A stretch of DNA of 64,000 bases from Chitinophagaceae bacterium (GTDB taxonomy: Bacteria > Bacteroidota > Bacteroidia > Chitinophagales > Chitinophagaceae). Positions 16,045-26,015 of the stretch are shown one piece after another. The position numbers and the translations under genes are program-made. The notes beneath the pieces were generated by a model that worked only from the letters and a program-made list of their open reading frames with translations, had not been told where the DNA came from and did no database searches. Positions within the stretch are counted from its first letter, which is position 1. Every line of letters starts with the position of its first letter. The stretch covers positions 1 through 64,000 of the forward strand of contig CANFKC010000030.1 in assembly GCA_947447265.1 (NCBI GenBank), read 5' to 3'.

Positions 16045-17466
16045 ATGAGAAGAACAACAATCGCATCAATGGTTATAGCGGGCCTGATGTTTACACAACA
16101 AGCTAAAGCACAATCAACCTCCGACAACAGGGAGATATCCAATGAAGAAACACCGAAGAAGGAAGTGAAGACGCCGAAATCTCAAATTCCATTTGAGGGT
16201 CTTGATCAGTCGTGGTACAATGGCGGCGACCGCCGCGATTCATCGGTGCTAACAGGTAAGTATATAACCTGGAGCATTATGTTAGATGCCAATGTGAACC
16301 ATTCCTTCAATAACCCGATTGACCATACAGTCGTAGGGTCTACTGCAGTGGCGCGTACTGATGAAGTGCAGGTTTCGTGTGCGGCAATTGGCGGCGACTT
16401 CGTTTTTAATAACGCGCATGCCAGGATAATGACACAATTTGGTACCCGCTCCACTGTAATCCCCCGCAATGACCTAAGCCCATACCGCGGCCAATATAAC
16501 CTGGCTGATGTTTACAGGTATATAAGTGAAGCTTATGCAGGCTATCATTTTGATGTGTTGCACGGTATTAATGTAGATGCAGGTATGTTCATGTCCTATA
16601 TTGGCCTTAACTCTTACTACCAGGTAGAAAACTGGGAATACCAGGCCTCTTTTACGTCTGATAACACCCCTTGGTTCTTTAACGGTATCCGAATCCAGAT
16701 ATTCCCATCTGAGCATTTAAAGATAGAACCATGGATTATTAATGGCTGGCAGAGTTATGGCTCATTTAACCAGTTACCTGGTGTAGGTGGCAATATTACC
16801 TGGATACCTAATTCCAACATTAAATTATTGACGAACGATTACTACGGCACCGATGCACCTGGGTTAGTGGGCAGGAATAGGTTCCATTCCGACAACAGCT
16901 TTTTATGGAAATACCATAATGGTTCAAAAACAAAAGGGATTAATAAATCGGCATTGTCATTAACCGGAGATTTCGGTTTTGAAAAAGGCGGCGGCGTAAA
17001 TGGCTTTACCGATGATATTGGCGGAAAAGGCCCTGCTCAGTACTTCGTAAGCCTGATGGCCTACAACCGGATGTGGTTTGGTAAGAACAAATGGGCATGG
17101 TGTATAGGTGGTGGATGGATGAAGAATCCGGGCCGCTATCTTGTACTCTACCCTACCGGCGACGCAAGCCCACTACCTAACCAATACAACCCAACACAAA
17201 CAGCTGGGACGCACCCATACAGCGCTAACCCGGGCGATCAGTTTAGCGGATGGGATGCCTCAACTAACATTAGCTGGATGCCTAACCAGAGCATTGAATT
17301 CCGACTGGAATATGTACATAGGGAAGCTGACAACCCATACTTTGCAGGCCACGGTGGTGTAACATCGCCAAGCGGCTATACTTATACGCCGGTGCCAGCC
17401 ACCTGGGCTCCTGACCTTGTAAAATCAGAAGACCGGGTTATCCTTGCTTTACTATTCAGAATGTAA
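16045..17466 (+). CDS. outer-membrane porin of the kdp operon
   Basis: 473 residues with signal peptide ending AKA at residue 22, a polar stretch, then a beta-barrel rich in alternating aromatic residues and ending LALLFRM, typical of an outer-membrane strand. It resembles the Bacteroidota OmpL-like porin family often found after kdpC. It starts 33 nt after kdpC and is followed by a terminator, so it is the last gene of the transcript. It probably lets potassium cross the outer membrane; substrate is inferred from position only. Confidence 0.85.
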   Translation: MRRTTIASMVIAGLMFTQQAKAQSTSDNREISNEETPKKEVKTPKSQIPFEGLDQSWYNGGDRRDSSVLTGKYITWSIMLDANVNHSFNNPIDHTVVGSTAVARTDEVQVSCAAIGGDFVFNNAHARIMTQFGTRSTVIPRNDLSPYRGQYNLADVYRYISEAYAGYHFDVLHGINVDAGMFMSYIGLNSYYQVENWEYQASFTSDNTPWFFNGIRIQIFPSEHLKIEPWIINGWQSYGSFNQLPGVGGNITWIPNSNIKLLTNDYYGTDAPGLVGRNRFHSDNSFLWKYHNGSKTKGINKSALSLTGDFGFEKGGGVNGFTDDIGGKGPAQYFVSLMAYNRMWFGKNKWAWCIGGGWMKNPGRYLVLYPTGDASPLPNQYNPTQTAGTHPYSANPGDQFSGWDASTNISWMPNQSIEFRLEYVHREADNPYFAGHGGVTSPSGYTYTPVPATWAPDLVKSEDRVILALLFRM

Positions 17467-17528
17467 ATCAGCATGTTGGTTAGCAACAAAAAGATACCAA
17501 ATTTTCATAGTGCAGTGTGTTTAATAAG

Positions 17529-17560
17529 AGTGGTGCGGCCCGTTTGGCCCACCACTTTTT
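17529..17560 (+). terminator. terminator of the kdp-porin transcript
   Basis: Stem AGTGGTG/CACCACT (17529-17535 with 17550-17556) extended by an inner GGCC/GGCC pairing and followed by TTTTT. Confidence 0.8.
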
Positions 17561-17593
17561 ACCATTTTATCATTTAACCTGTAATAGCACAAC

Positions 17594-18730
17594 ATGGGTA
17601 TGGCTGACGATAAAGAAAAGAGGGTACAGCAATTTCTAAACCTTAACCGAAATGAAACAAAGGGGAGGCTGAAGATCTATGTGGGTATGAGCGCAGGCGT
17701 AGGTAAGACTTACCGTATGCTGCAGGAAGCACACAATCTTTTACGTAATGGGAAAAACCTGAAAGTCGGCTATATCGAAACTCACGGCAGAAAGGAAACG
17801 CAGGAGTTGGTAGAAGGGTTGCCAGTTATCCCCCGCAGGGAGGTATTTTACAAAGGTAAAAAGCTGGACGAACTTGATGTGCAGGCAATTCTACTTTTGC
17901 AGCCTGAAGTAGTAATTGTAGACGAACTGGCACATTCCAACATACCGGGCAGTAAAAATGAAAAGCGCTGGCAAGATGTGATGGATATTCTCGATGCCCG
18001 GATAGATGTAATTACAGCAGTTAACATCCAGCACATTGAAAGCATTAATGAAGACGTAAAAGTAATTACCGGGATCGAAGTGCAGGAACGAATACCCGAT
18101 AAGATATTGCAGATTGCTGATGAAGTAGTGAACATAGACCTTACAGCAGATGAATTGATAACCCGATTAAAAGAGGGTAAAATATATGATCATTCCAAAG
18201 TGCAGAGTGCACTGCAAAATTTCTTTCAGCCCGATAAAATTCTGCAACTCCGCGAGCTGGCGCTTAAAGAAGTAGCAGGCCAGGTAGAACGGAAAGTAGA
18301 TTACCAGATAACAGCACGACAAACCCCATTCCGGCACGATAGATTCCTGGCATGTATATCGTCAAACCACGAGGTAGCCCAAAAGATAATACGCAAAACG
18401 GCTCGCCTTGCATCGTATTATAACAGCCAATGGTATGTTTTGTATGTACAAACAACAAAAGAAGCAGACGATAAAATATCTTTGGCAGCGCAACGACATT
18501 TAATTAATAACTTTAAGAACGCAACTGAACTGGGTGCAGAGGTGATTCGTAAAAAGCAGGAGAACGTGGCACATGCTATCATTGAAACAACAGAAGAAAA
18601 GAATATCACGACTATATGCATTGGCAAACCGCACCTGAACCTTTTCCAGATCATATTACGTACAGGCGTTTTTAACCAGCTACTGAAGACACTATCAAAG
18701 AACAACATTGACATAATAATACTATCCTGA
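17594..18730 (+). CDS. kdpD: short KdpD: sensor domain without kinase
   Basis: 378 residues covering only the N-terminal part of KdpD. The KdpD ATPase-like domain (~23-235) has Walker A GMSAGVGKT (31-39) and VVIVDELAHSN, and a universal-stress-like domain (~245-378) ends the protein. The four membrane helices, GAF and histidine-kinase domains of E. coli KdpD (894 residues) are absent. The stop TGA shares one base with the ATG of the following kinase, so the two are translationally coupled and likely form a split sensor for potassium. The arrangement recurs in Bacteroidota. Confidence 0.92.
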   Translation: MGMADDKEKRVQQFLNLNRNETKGRLKIYVGMSAGVGKTYRMLQEAHNLLRNGKNLKVGYIETHGRKETQELVEGLPVIPRREVFYKGKKLDELDVQAILLLQPEVVIVDELAHSNIPGSKNEKRWQDVMDILDARIDVITAVNIQHIESINEDVKVITGIEVQERIPDKILQIADEVVNIDLTADELITRLKEGKIYDHSKVQSALQNFFQPDKILQLRELALKEVAGQVERKVDYQITARQTPFRHDRFLACISSNHEVAQKIIRKTARLASYYNSQWYVLYVQTTKEADDKISLAAQRHLINNFKNATELGAEVIRKKQENVAHAIIETTEEKNITTICIGKPHLNLFQIILRTGVFNQLLKTLSKNNIDIIILS

Positions 18731-20430
18731 TGGCATTATCAGTAGGGAATAAAATAAGGCTGGGCACAATTTTCCTGTTTCTCCTGTTGTTGTTAACGGG
18801 CGGCGCCGGCATCTATTTTACGGCCATTATGAAACGTGAAGCCAAAGCTGTGCTGCAGGACAACTATGAGTCGCTCGCCTACTGCCACGAAATGCAGCAG
18901 GAACTGGACAGCCTTGATATTAATTATGCAGTTGCGTTAGTGCGATTTGAACATTCCCTTGCAGCTCAGGAAAAAAATATCACCGAACCCGGCGAGCGCG
19001 AATCAACACAGCGGTTGCGCCAATTGTTTGACCAAATGAAGAGCGGGAACCGGGAGAAGCATGTCTTATATAATCATGATATACAGGAAAGTATACAACG
19101 CGTACTTGCGGTAAATATGTATGCCATTCACAAAAAAAATGGGCGCGCAGAAGCAACTGCAGAAAATGCACTTACTATTATTATAGTCCTGGTCTTTATT
19201 GTATTTCTCATTTCATTTACTTTTTCGGCAAACTTCCCTTCTATAGTCACCAACCCAATTTTGCATTTATCATCGGCAATAAAAGAGATCACCAATAAAA
19301 ACTACAGGCATCGTATCCGCATTGATAATAAAGATGAATTCGGCGACCTTGCTGAGGCGTTTAACAGCATGGCAGAAAGGCTGGAGTATTTTGAGAGCAG
19401 CAATCTGAATAAACTAATGTTTGAAAAAAGCCGCGCCGAGGCGGTGATCAATAGCTTGAAAGACGCCAGTATAGGTATTGACAAGAATAACATTATTTTG
19501 TTTACCAATTTCCAGGCACTGCAATTATTAGGCTTAAAAAAGGACGAAATAGTGGGTAAGACCGTTGATGAGCTGAGTCGACAAAACGACCTTTTTAGCT
19601 TCCTGGTAAACAATGAATCTTCGGCACCGTTTAAAATAGTGGTAGAGAACCGCGAGAATTACTTTACGCGGGAGACAATAGACGTAGCCCAGGGCGAAGG
19701 AAACAGCAAAGTAATTGTGCTCCGGAATATCACTTCATTTAAAGAATTAGATGCTGCAAAAACCAATTTCATAGCCACCATATCACACGAATTAAAAACA
19801 CCTTTGGCTGCATCAGATCTCAGTTTAAAATTGCTGGAAGATGAGCGGATAGGAAAACTCTCCGCCGACCAGAAAGAGCTGATTCAAAACCTGAAGCAGG
19901 ATAACCTGAGAATATTAAAAATTCTCAGTGAGTTACTTAACATGTCGCAGGTAGAGGCAGGCCGTATTCAGCTCGATATTCAGGAAATACATCCATCGAC
20001 AATCATTGAAAATGCCATGAAAACTGTTGCATCCAGCGCAAAAGATAAGAACATCAATATTATTGAAGCGGCTGGCGATAAGCTTTCACTGGTTTACGCT
20101 GACGCGGAAAAAAGCACCTGGGTTTTAAATAATCTGCTTACGAATGCAATAAAGTACTCAACAGAAGGAAGCGAGATAACATTGCAAGTAACCCAACAAA
20201 ACGACACCCTTGTATTTTCAGTCGCAGATAATGGCCCCGGTATTGCCAGGGAATACCTGCCTCGTTTGTTCGAGCGATATTACCAGGTTCCAGGTTCCAA
20301 AGCCAAAGGCACAGGTCTCGGCCTGGCCATTTCAAAAGATTTCATCGAAGCGCAAAAGGGACAAATATGGGTAACCAGTGAATTGGGGAACGGTTCTGTA
20401 TTTAGCTTCTCATTACCATTAGCAAAATAA
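18730..20430 (+). CDS. membrane histidine kinase partnered with short KdpD
   Basis: 566 residues. Membrane helices at ~10-35 and ~145-170 bracket a periplasmic sensor of ~110 residues. They are followed by HAMP (NPILHLSSAIKEI to AEAFNSMAERLEY), a PAS domain (~235-325), HisKA with phospho-acceptor His353 in ATISHELKTPL, and an HATPase domain with VLNNLLTNAIKYS, DNGPGIA and GTGLGLAIS boxes. It probably receives information from the coupled KdpD and passes phosphate to the NtrC-type regulator at 8216-9547. That pairing is inferred from synteny. Confidence 0.93.
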   Translation: MALSVGNKIRLGTIFLFLLLLLTGGAGIYFTAIMKREAKAVLQDNYESLAYCHEMQQELDSLDINYAVALVRFEHSLAAQEKNITEPGERESTQRLRQLFDQMKSGNREKHVLYNHDIQESIQRVLAVNMYAIHKKNGRAEATAENALTIIIVLVFIVFLISFTFSANFPSIVTNPILHLSSAIKEITNKNYRHRIRIDNKDEFGDLAEAFNSMAERLEYFESSNLNKLMFEKSRAEAVINSLKDASIGIDKNNIILFTNFQALQLLGLKKDEIVGKTVDELSRQNDLFSFLVNNESSAPFKIVVENRENYFTRETIDVAQGEGNSKVIVLRNITSFKELDAAKTNFIATISHELKTPLAASDLSLKLLEDERIGKLSADQKELIQNLKQDNLRILKILSELLNMSQVEAGRIQLDIQEIHPSTIIENAMKTVASSAKDKNINIIEAAGDKLSLVYADAEKSTWVLNNLLTNAIKYSTEGSEITLQVTQQNDTLVFSVADNGPGIAREYLPRLFERYYQVPGSKAKGTGLGLAISKDFIEAQKGQIWVTSELGNGSVFSFSLPLAK

Positions 20431-20473
20431 GACGAAACCAATCTTCCAAACATACCTTATATGCCTAAACCAT

Positions 20474-20510
20474 AAACAAATAGCTGCGGAATATCCGCAG
20501 CTATTTGTTT
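20474..20510. terminator. bidirectional terminator between kinase and T9SS protein
   Basis: Perfect 17-bp inverted repeat (20474-20490 with 20494-20510) with AAACAAATAGC outside, so T-rich on both strands. The genes on either side converge. Confidence 0.85.
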
Positions 20511-20563
20511 GAAAGTGTATTCCTAAAACGGTGCTGCTACTGAGTAGCGGCAGGTTTGTGGCA

Positions 20564-23500
20564 TTACATCACTACAACCTTTCTATAGTAAGTTGCGTTG
20601 TTAACGCTCACTTTTATCATGTAAACGCCAGCGGCGGTTTTACTAAGGTCAACTGGTATTTCTGTTGCTATTTTATCGGTAATGTTTAGACTCTTTATCA
20701 CCTTACCATTCACATCTATAATGCTGATGCCGGTCGGCCCATCATGAGCCGGCAACGTAATAACAAACAAGCCTGTGTTTGGGTTAGGCGATACTACTAC
20801 ATCTTCAGGCATTGGCCCTCCAATGTGCGTTACTTCGTCCGGACAATCAGCTGCAGGCCGAATGAACATATTAAAGGTTGAAGATGCTGAACCACACAGA
20901 TTGGTATAGGTGTAAGTGATAACAACAGCACCGCTGCTGAGACCCACTATTACCCCACCCGAATTTACTGATGCAATAGAAGTGCTGCCGCTGGTCCAGG
21001 CTCCGCCAGAAACCGTATTGGTAAGGGTAGTTGTTGCGCCAATGCAAACACTGTCGGTCCCCGAAATAGTGCCCGCATCAGGTAGTGGATTTACTGTTAT
21101 GGTAAAGGTGGTATCATCAGCGCCGCAGCTATTAGTAACGGTATAGGTAATTGTTGCTGTGCCTGTGGATAAGCCCGTCACTACACCACCTGATACTGTT
21201 GCTATAGATCCGCTGCTACTTGTCCACGCACCGCCAGCTACGGTGGTTGTAAGGGAAACGGAGTCTCCAATACATACTGAAGATGCTCCTGTAATAGCTC
21301 CAGCAACTGCAGGGACGAGTACATTAACGATGTGATAGGTACTGGCTGAACCACACACATTAGTAACGGTATAGAATATGGTATCAACTCCGGCACTCAC
21401 ACCGGATACTAAACCTCCTGCAACAGTTGCCGCAGCGCTTGAAGCCGACCATGTTCCTCCTGACAATGATGGGAAAAGCATTGCAGTTGCACTTACACAT
21501 AGCGTTGTAGCGCCAGTGATGGTGCCGGCAACGGGGTATGCATTAACTGTAATTGTTGTATGGCCTACAGCAGTTCCGCAGGCATTGCTTACAGTATAGA
21601 ATACAGTATCTGAACCAACGGCCATGCCAGTAACTGCACTGCCTGAAACAGTTGCAATGGTGCCGCTGGTAGACCAGGTGCCACCAGAAGTAGTTGATGT
21701 CAGTATAATAGTTGCACCTATACAAACGGCAGATCCACCCGATATCGTTCCGGCTGACGGCGGTGAAATAACAGATACTGCAGTCGGAACGCGGGCTGTG
21801 CCGCAAGTATTGCTAATTACATAGTAAATAGTATCGATACCACTGGTTAAACCTGCAACTACACCTCCCGATACTGAAGCGATGGTACTGCTGCTTACGG
21901 ACCATGAGCCGCCCGAAACTGAAGGAGTGAGCGTGATGGTGCTGCCCACGCAAACAGAAGTAGCACCTGTAACGACACCCGCATACGGAGCTGGGTTCAC
22001 AGTAACGACCGCGCTTGAAGTTGCGGAGCCACATGCATTGGTAAGTGAGTACACGATAGTGTCAATACCCCCGCTGATCCCGGTCACAAGTCCGGATGCA
22101 GATACAGATGCAATGGATGGGCTGACGCTGCTCCACGTTCCGCCTGGAAGAGACGCTGAAATTGTAAACGAGGTACCGGGGCATAACGTGGTAGTAGTGC
22201 CAAGGGTTGCGGCCGAAAGGTTAGTATCTACAAACATCGCGTAGGCATCAACACCCGTACCGCAAATATTGGATGAATGATAATAAACAGAATCGGTGCC
22301 GAGTGCGTGTGCTGTTACTAACCCTGACGACGAAATACTGACAATTCCGCTTCCCGTACCAGACCAAGTGCCGCCGGATATAGACGACGTAAGCAGGGTT
22401 GTACCACCCAGGCAAACGTAGTGGCTGCCAGAGATCGCCCCATAACCCGGAGCAGCACGGACGGTAATGATCTTATAGGCAGACTGGTCGCCATAAACAG
22501 TGTAAACAACTGTGTCAATTCCCGGGCTAACGCCTGTAACCACCCCTGTGGCACTGACAGTTGCGTGAGCGTTGGTAACTGTCCATACGCCGCCGCTGAG
22601 ATGGTTGGTCAACGTTATGGAACTGCCACCGCAAACAGTATCAGGGCCGTATACCATGCCTACTGTGTCCTCAATAGTATTAACTGCAGAATTAGTGTAT
22701 ACAGGTGGATTGTAATCAAAATAGATGCCGGCATAGTTGGCAATGCGTGTATTAGGTGCGAGTCCATCATTTGGTACAATTGTGAATGCAACATAGCCGA
22801 TGCTGCCAATTGGGTCGCTGGCACTGTCGGGAAGGTTAATGTCGTTAAACCTGAACTTTACAACATTGCCCGGAAACTGGTAAACCAATACTGGAGAACT
22901 GGAACTTAACACAGAAAGCGTGCTTAGGTCAAGGTCAGTGCTCAACGAATCACTCACTGTAATATTTCGTGCACGTGCCGTGCCAGTGTTCTGGAAGTGA
23001 ATGATATAGCTCAAGGGAGTACCATTAGGTATGTATCCCTGCGGGCCATAACCTTTTGGAGAAACTTGTTTTTCGTTAGGATCCCATGATGAGGTCACCG
23101 GTTCCTGCCATACGAGAGTGTTGTTTGTAAGGTCAGGATCTGTGATGCGGGATGGATCAACATGCAGGCGGTTATGCACAGTATCAAAAATAGTGGCAGT
23201 TGTGTGGCAGCGCACTTTTACATAAGCGTTGAAATCAAATAAAGACGAGTCCGAAACAAAATGCCAGCGCAAGGTATCGCCTGATATGCTTGTTGGTGCG
23301 GGGCCACTCCACATGCCAACATAACTAACTATAGTATCAAGTACCAAGGTAACTGTAGAGCTTAAGGTATCGCACATGTAACCCCACGAATTGCTCGACC
23401 ATACTCCAATTACACTTGTATCGCCGGGCACAAATCCCCAGCCCCAGCCAGCGACCTGCATATCTACGGCTGTTGGTGGAATGCACGTGAAGCCAAAATC

Positions 23501-25921
23501 CTGCGTATAGGTCCCTCCACCGGCTGTAATAGTGTAAATACCAGTAGAAGGGCAGGAAATTGCCAGTGATGCACCTGCGGTACCGTAATGAAAATAACTT
23601 GTAGGGTCCGGAATCATTGTATAGCTATAACCATTAATCAACTCCAGGGCATAATAGCCTGTGTCATTACACCAACCATAGGTAGTATCCCCCAAAGTAT
23701 TATTAATAAGCGCATAAGGCCAGTATCCGAGTTTTGTTTCTGACATCTGCCGCACGCAATCAGCGTTTGAATCAATGTATAGTACCCCGGTAAGCGGGGA
23801 ACAACTGGAGCCAACAGTAAAAGTTGTAGAGCTGGCGCTCGCAGTATATGTACTTGCCACAGCTGTAACGGTGGGTGTATACAAACCGGCAAATACGTAT
23901 GTGTGCGTAAGCGGGCTAATGGAATAGGTATAATTCCCTACGCCTGTAGAGACAACAGGAGCTGTTGCAGTAACTATTGTTCCATCGCCATAATTAATAG
24001 TAATGTTAACAGAGGTTGCCAACGCCGCCGAATCTCTCAGGGTGCCTGAAATATTAAACCTGTTTGTAAATGGAAGTGCGCAGTAGGTAGTATGCAATGC
24101 GGTGTCCGACACAGAAAGACTTACCGAGCCATGGGCGCAGGGTCCGGTAACAAATGCCGATGAATAATCTTCCTGGTAATACAGTCCCGAAGCTGTGATG
24201 GCCCGTATAAAGGTATGATAGCCTCCGGGAGTAAACGTAAGGGTAGCGGTGTCATGAAAAAAGTAAGTCGAACCTGAAAGTACATAAGGCACCTTATGCA
24301 TTAAAAATGTTGTATCGCCAATATCCTCGCTATATACTATATAAGCAGAGTCGCCTGCTGATGGAGTACCTGTAACTTTGCCCCATATATTATACTTCAC
24401 GCGCCATGGTACACTGCATATTGGTGAAACCAGGGTGTCGGCAGTTGAATCGATTCTGATGCCGGTAATACCGCTGCCGCAAACACTGCCTATGTTTCGG
24501 GCAGGAGCATTGAAGACATCGTTATATCCGCCGACAGTTGTTATAGTCACTTTCGGTTGGTATTTGCCGGGTATGGTATAGGTAAAGTCGCCAAGTGTAC
24601 TGAAAAAGTTCCCAAAACCGTAGGTGGAAGTATACCAGTAAGGAATTGTATAGTGCCTTATAGAGTTTGAGCTAAACTGGCCATAGTCGATTGTAACATG
24701 CAATGAGTCGCCGGATGCCGGTGTACGGGTTATGGTACCATAAATTCCATTGTGTACCCGCGCCGGCAGCGTGCATGCTGATGTAGCGATACTATCGGAT
24801 ACTGAGAATGAGTCTATTCCCGAGCTCGGGTTCGCAATCTTATAAGTCCATCCTCCACCGTCGGTATAATAGATGTTTCCACCTTGATCAACAGTCATAA
24901 GCTGGGCTGAAAGTGAGGCAGTTTGCGCAGGAGTGGAGGTTGCCGAATGCCCGGCTGAGCCGCAACCCGTATAGCAGCCCGCAACCGTATGAATGACACC
25001 TGTTGCGATGTTTATCGATCGAACTACTTTTGCACTTTCAGATAGGAAGTAGATGTTGCCGGAAGTATCTGCGGATAGGCCATCAGGAGCGCTGAGATTT
25101 GCTGAGGTAGCCTGTCCACCATCGCCTGAAGATGCGCCGGACATACCATTTCCTCCTATCGTCGTTATGATACCGGACGGATTTATCCTCCTTATTCTAT
25201 AGTTGGCATCATCAACGAAGTAGATATTGCCTGCGGCATCACCTGTAATAGAAGAGCCGCCGTTAAAACTAGCCGCCGTAGCAGCGCCACCATCGCCCGA
25301 AAAACCAGAGGTGCCTGTGCCGGCGTAAGTGGTAATAATGCCCGTTCCTGCCGTAACTTTCCTTATCCTGTTCGTGCATCCGACATAAATATTCTCGAAA
25401 GTATCCACGTACACAGAATGAAGTCCGCTAAGCCCCGCACTTGTAGCTGGCCCCCCATCTCCTGAAAAAGTGGTCGAACCGGAGCCAACTACTGTGCTTA
25501 TGATTCCGGTGGTATAGCTTACCTTCCTAATCCTGTTGTTATCAACAATGAAAACGTCGCCGCCGCGATTTACACAAAGGTAACTAGACCATCCTGTAGC
25601 AAGTTTTGCAACAACTGCCGGCCCACCGTCTCCTGAAAAACCGCTGGTGCCATTACCCGCAATTGTCGTGAGTATACCTGTGGCAGCATGTACTTTTCTT
25701 ATCCGGTAATTGAAAATGTCGGAAATGTAAATATTGCCGGCAGTGTCTACGCCAACCCCATAAGGTCTGAAAAAGCTGGCAGCCGCTGCTGTAGCAGGCC
25801 CGCCATCCCCGCCAAATCCAGCCCAACTGGACCCGCCTGCAACAGTTGCAATTGTACCGTATTGAGCAAATAATGGAGAGACACCGAGTAAAATTGCGAG
25901 CAGTAAGAATATTCTTTTCAT
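20564..25921 (-). CDS. giant T9SS-secreted repeat protein
   Basis: 1785 residues from the ATG at 25921; an ATG four codons upstream is also open. Signal peptide ends LFAQ. Order of domains: NHL-type beta-propeller repeats (~20-375, units such as TIAGNGTSGFSGDGGPA), PKD-like domains (~380-690), a cysteine-containing SdrD-B-like segment, a DUF11-type domain starting WDPNEKQVSPKGYG (~950-1085), eight Ig-like repeats each carrying CxG...SGGxW and NxCG, and a type A sorting domain (SPNPNTGLFVITL to YYRKVVVM). It should pass the outer membrane by T9SS and be anchored or released outside. An adhesin or matrix role is inferred. Confidence 0.9.
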   Translation of the reverse strand: MKRIFLLLAILLGVSPLFAQYGTIATVAGGSSWAGFGGDGGPATAAAASFFRPYGVGVDTAGNIYISDIFNYRIRKVHAATGILTTIAGNGTSGFSGDGGPAVVAKLATGWSSYLCVNRGGDVFIVDNNRIRKVSYTTGIISTVVGSGSTTFSGDGGPATSAGLSGLHSVYVDTFENIYVGCTNRIRKVTAGTGIITTYAGTGTSGFSGDGGAATAASFNGGSSITGDAAGNIYFVDDANYRIRRINPSGIITTIGGNGMSGASSGDGGQATSANLSAPDGLSADTSGNIYFLSESAKVVRSINIATGVIHTVAGCYTGCGSAGHSATSTPAQTASLSAQLMTVDQGGNIYYTDGGGWTYKIANPSSGIDSFSVSDSIATSACTLPARVHNGIYGTITRTPASGDSLHVTIDYGQFSSNSIRHYTIPYWYTSTYGFGNFFSTLGDFTYTIPGKYQPKVTITTVGGYNDVFNAPARNIGSVCGSGITGIRIDSTADTLVSPICSVPWRVKYNIWGKVTGTPSAGDSAYIVYSEDIGDTTFLMHKVPYVLSGSTYFFHDTATLTFTPGGYHTFIRAITASGLYYQEDYSSAFVTGPCAHGSVSLSVSDTALHTTYCALPFTNRFNISGTLRDSAALATSVNITINYGDGTIVTATAPVVSTGVGNYTYSISPLTHTYVFAGLYTPTVTAVASTYTASASSTTFTVGSSCSPLTGVLYIDSNADCVRQMSETKLGYWPYALINNTLGDTTYGWCNDTGYYALELINGYSYTMIPDPTSYFHYGTAGASLAISCPSTGIYTITAGGGTYTQDFGFTCIPPTAVDMQVAGWGWGFVPGDTSVIGVWSSNSWGYMCDTLSSTVTLVLDTIVSYVGMWSGPAPTSISGDTLRWHFVSDSSLFDFNAYVKVRCHTTATIFDTVHNRLHVDPSRITDPDLTNNTLVWQEPVTSSWDPNEKQVSPKGYGPQGYIPNGTPLSYIIHFQNTGTARARNITVSDSLSTDLDLSTLSVLSSSSPVLVYQFPGNVVKFRFNDINLPDSASDPIGSIGYVAFTIVPNDGLAPNTRIANYAGIYFDYNPPVYTNSAVNTIEDTVGMVYGPDTVCGGSSITLTNHLSGGVWTVTNAHATVSATGVVTGVSPGIDTVVYTVYGDQSAYKIITVRAAPGYGAISGSHYVCLGGTTLLTSSISGGTWSGTGSGIVSISSSGLVTAHALGTDSVYYHSSNICGTGVDAYAMFVDTNLSAATLGTTTTLCPGTSFTISASLPGGTWSSVSPSIASVSASGLVTGISGGIDTIVYSLTNACGSATSSAVVTVNPAPYAGVVTGATSVCVGSTITLTPSVSGGSWSVSSSTIASVSGGVVAGLTSGIDTIYYVISNTCGTARVPTAVSVISPPSAGTISGGSAVCIGATIILTSTTSGGTWSTSGTIATVSGSAVTGMAVGSDTVFYTVSNACGTAVGHTTITVNAYPVAGTITGATTLCVSATAMLFPSLSGGTWSASSAAATVAGGLVSGVSAGVDTIFYTVTNVCGSASTYHIVNVLVPAVAGAITGASSVCIGDSVSLTTTVAGGAWTSSSGSIATVSGGVVTGLSTGTATITYTVTNSCGADDTTFTITVNPLPDAGTISGTDSVCIGATTTLTNTVSGGAWTSGSTSIASVNSGGVIVGLSSGAVVITYTYTNLCGSASSTFNMFIRPAADCPDEVTHIGGPMPEDVVVSPNPNTGLFVITLPAHDGPTGISIIDVNGKVIKSLNITDKIATEIPVDLSKTAAGVYMIKVSVNNATYYRKVVVM
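20870..22660 (-). repeat. eight tandem Ig-like repeat units within the T9SS protein
   Basis: Eight coding repeats of ~70-75 codons, recognisable by VCxG, LxxxxSGGxW, VSxGxVxG and xNxCG. Units 4-8 are the most alike, suggesting recent duplication. Boundaries are approximate. Confidence 0.75.
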
Positions 25922-26015
25922 AAACGACAACAATGTGCAATAAAATTACATAAAATAAATTAGATATTCCTTAGAAAATATCCGTCAGAAAATAGACGCA
26001 GAATGCCGCGCCAAT

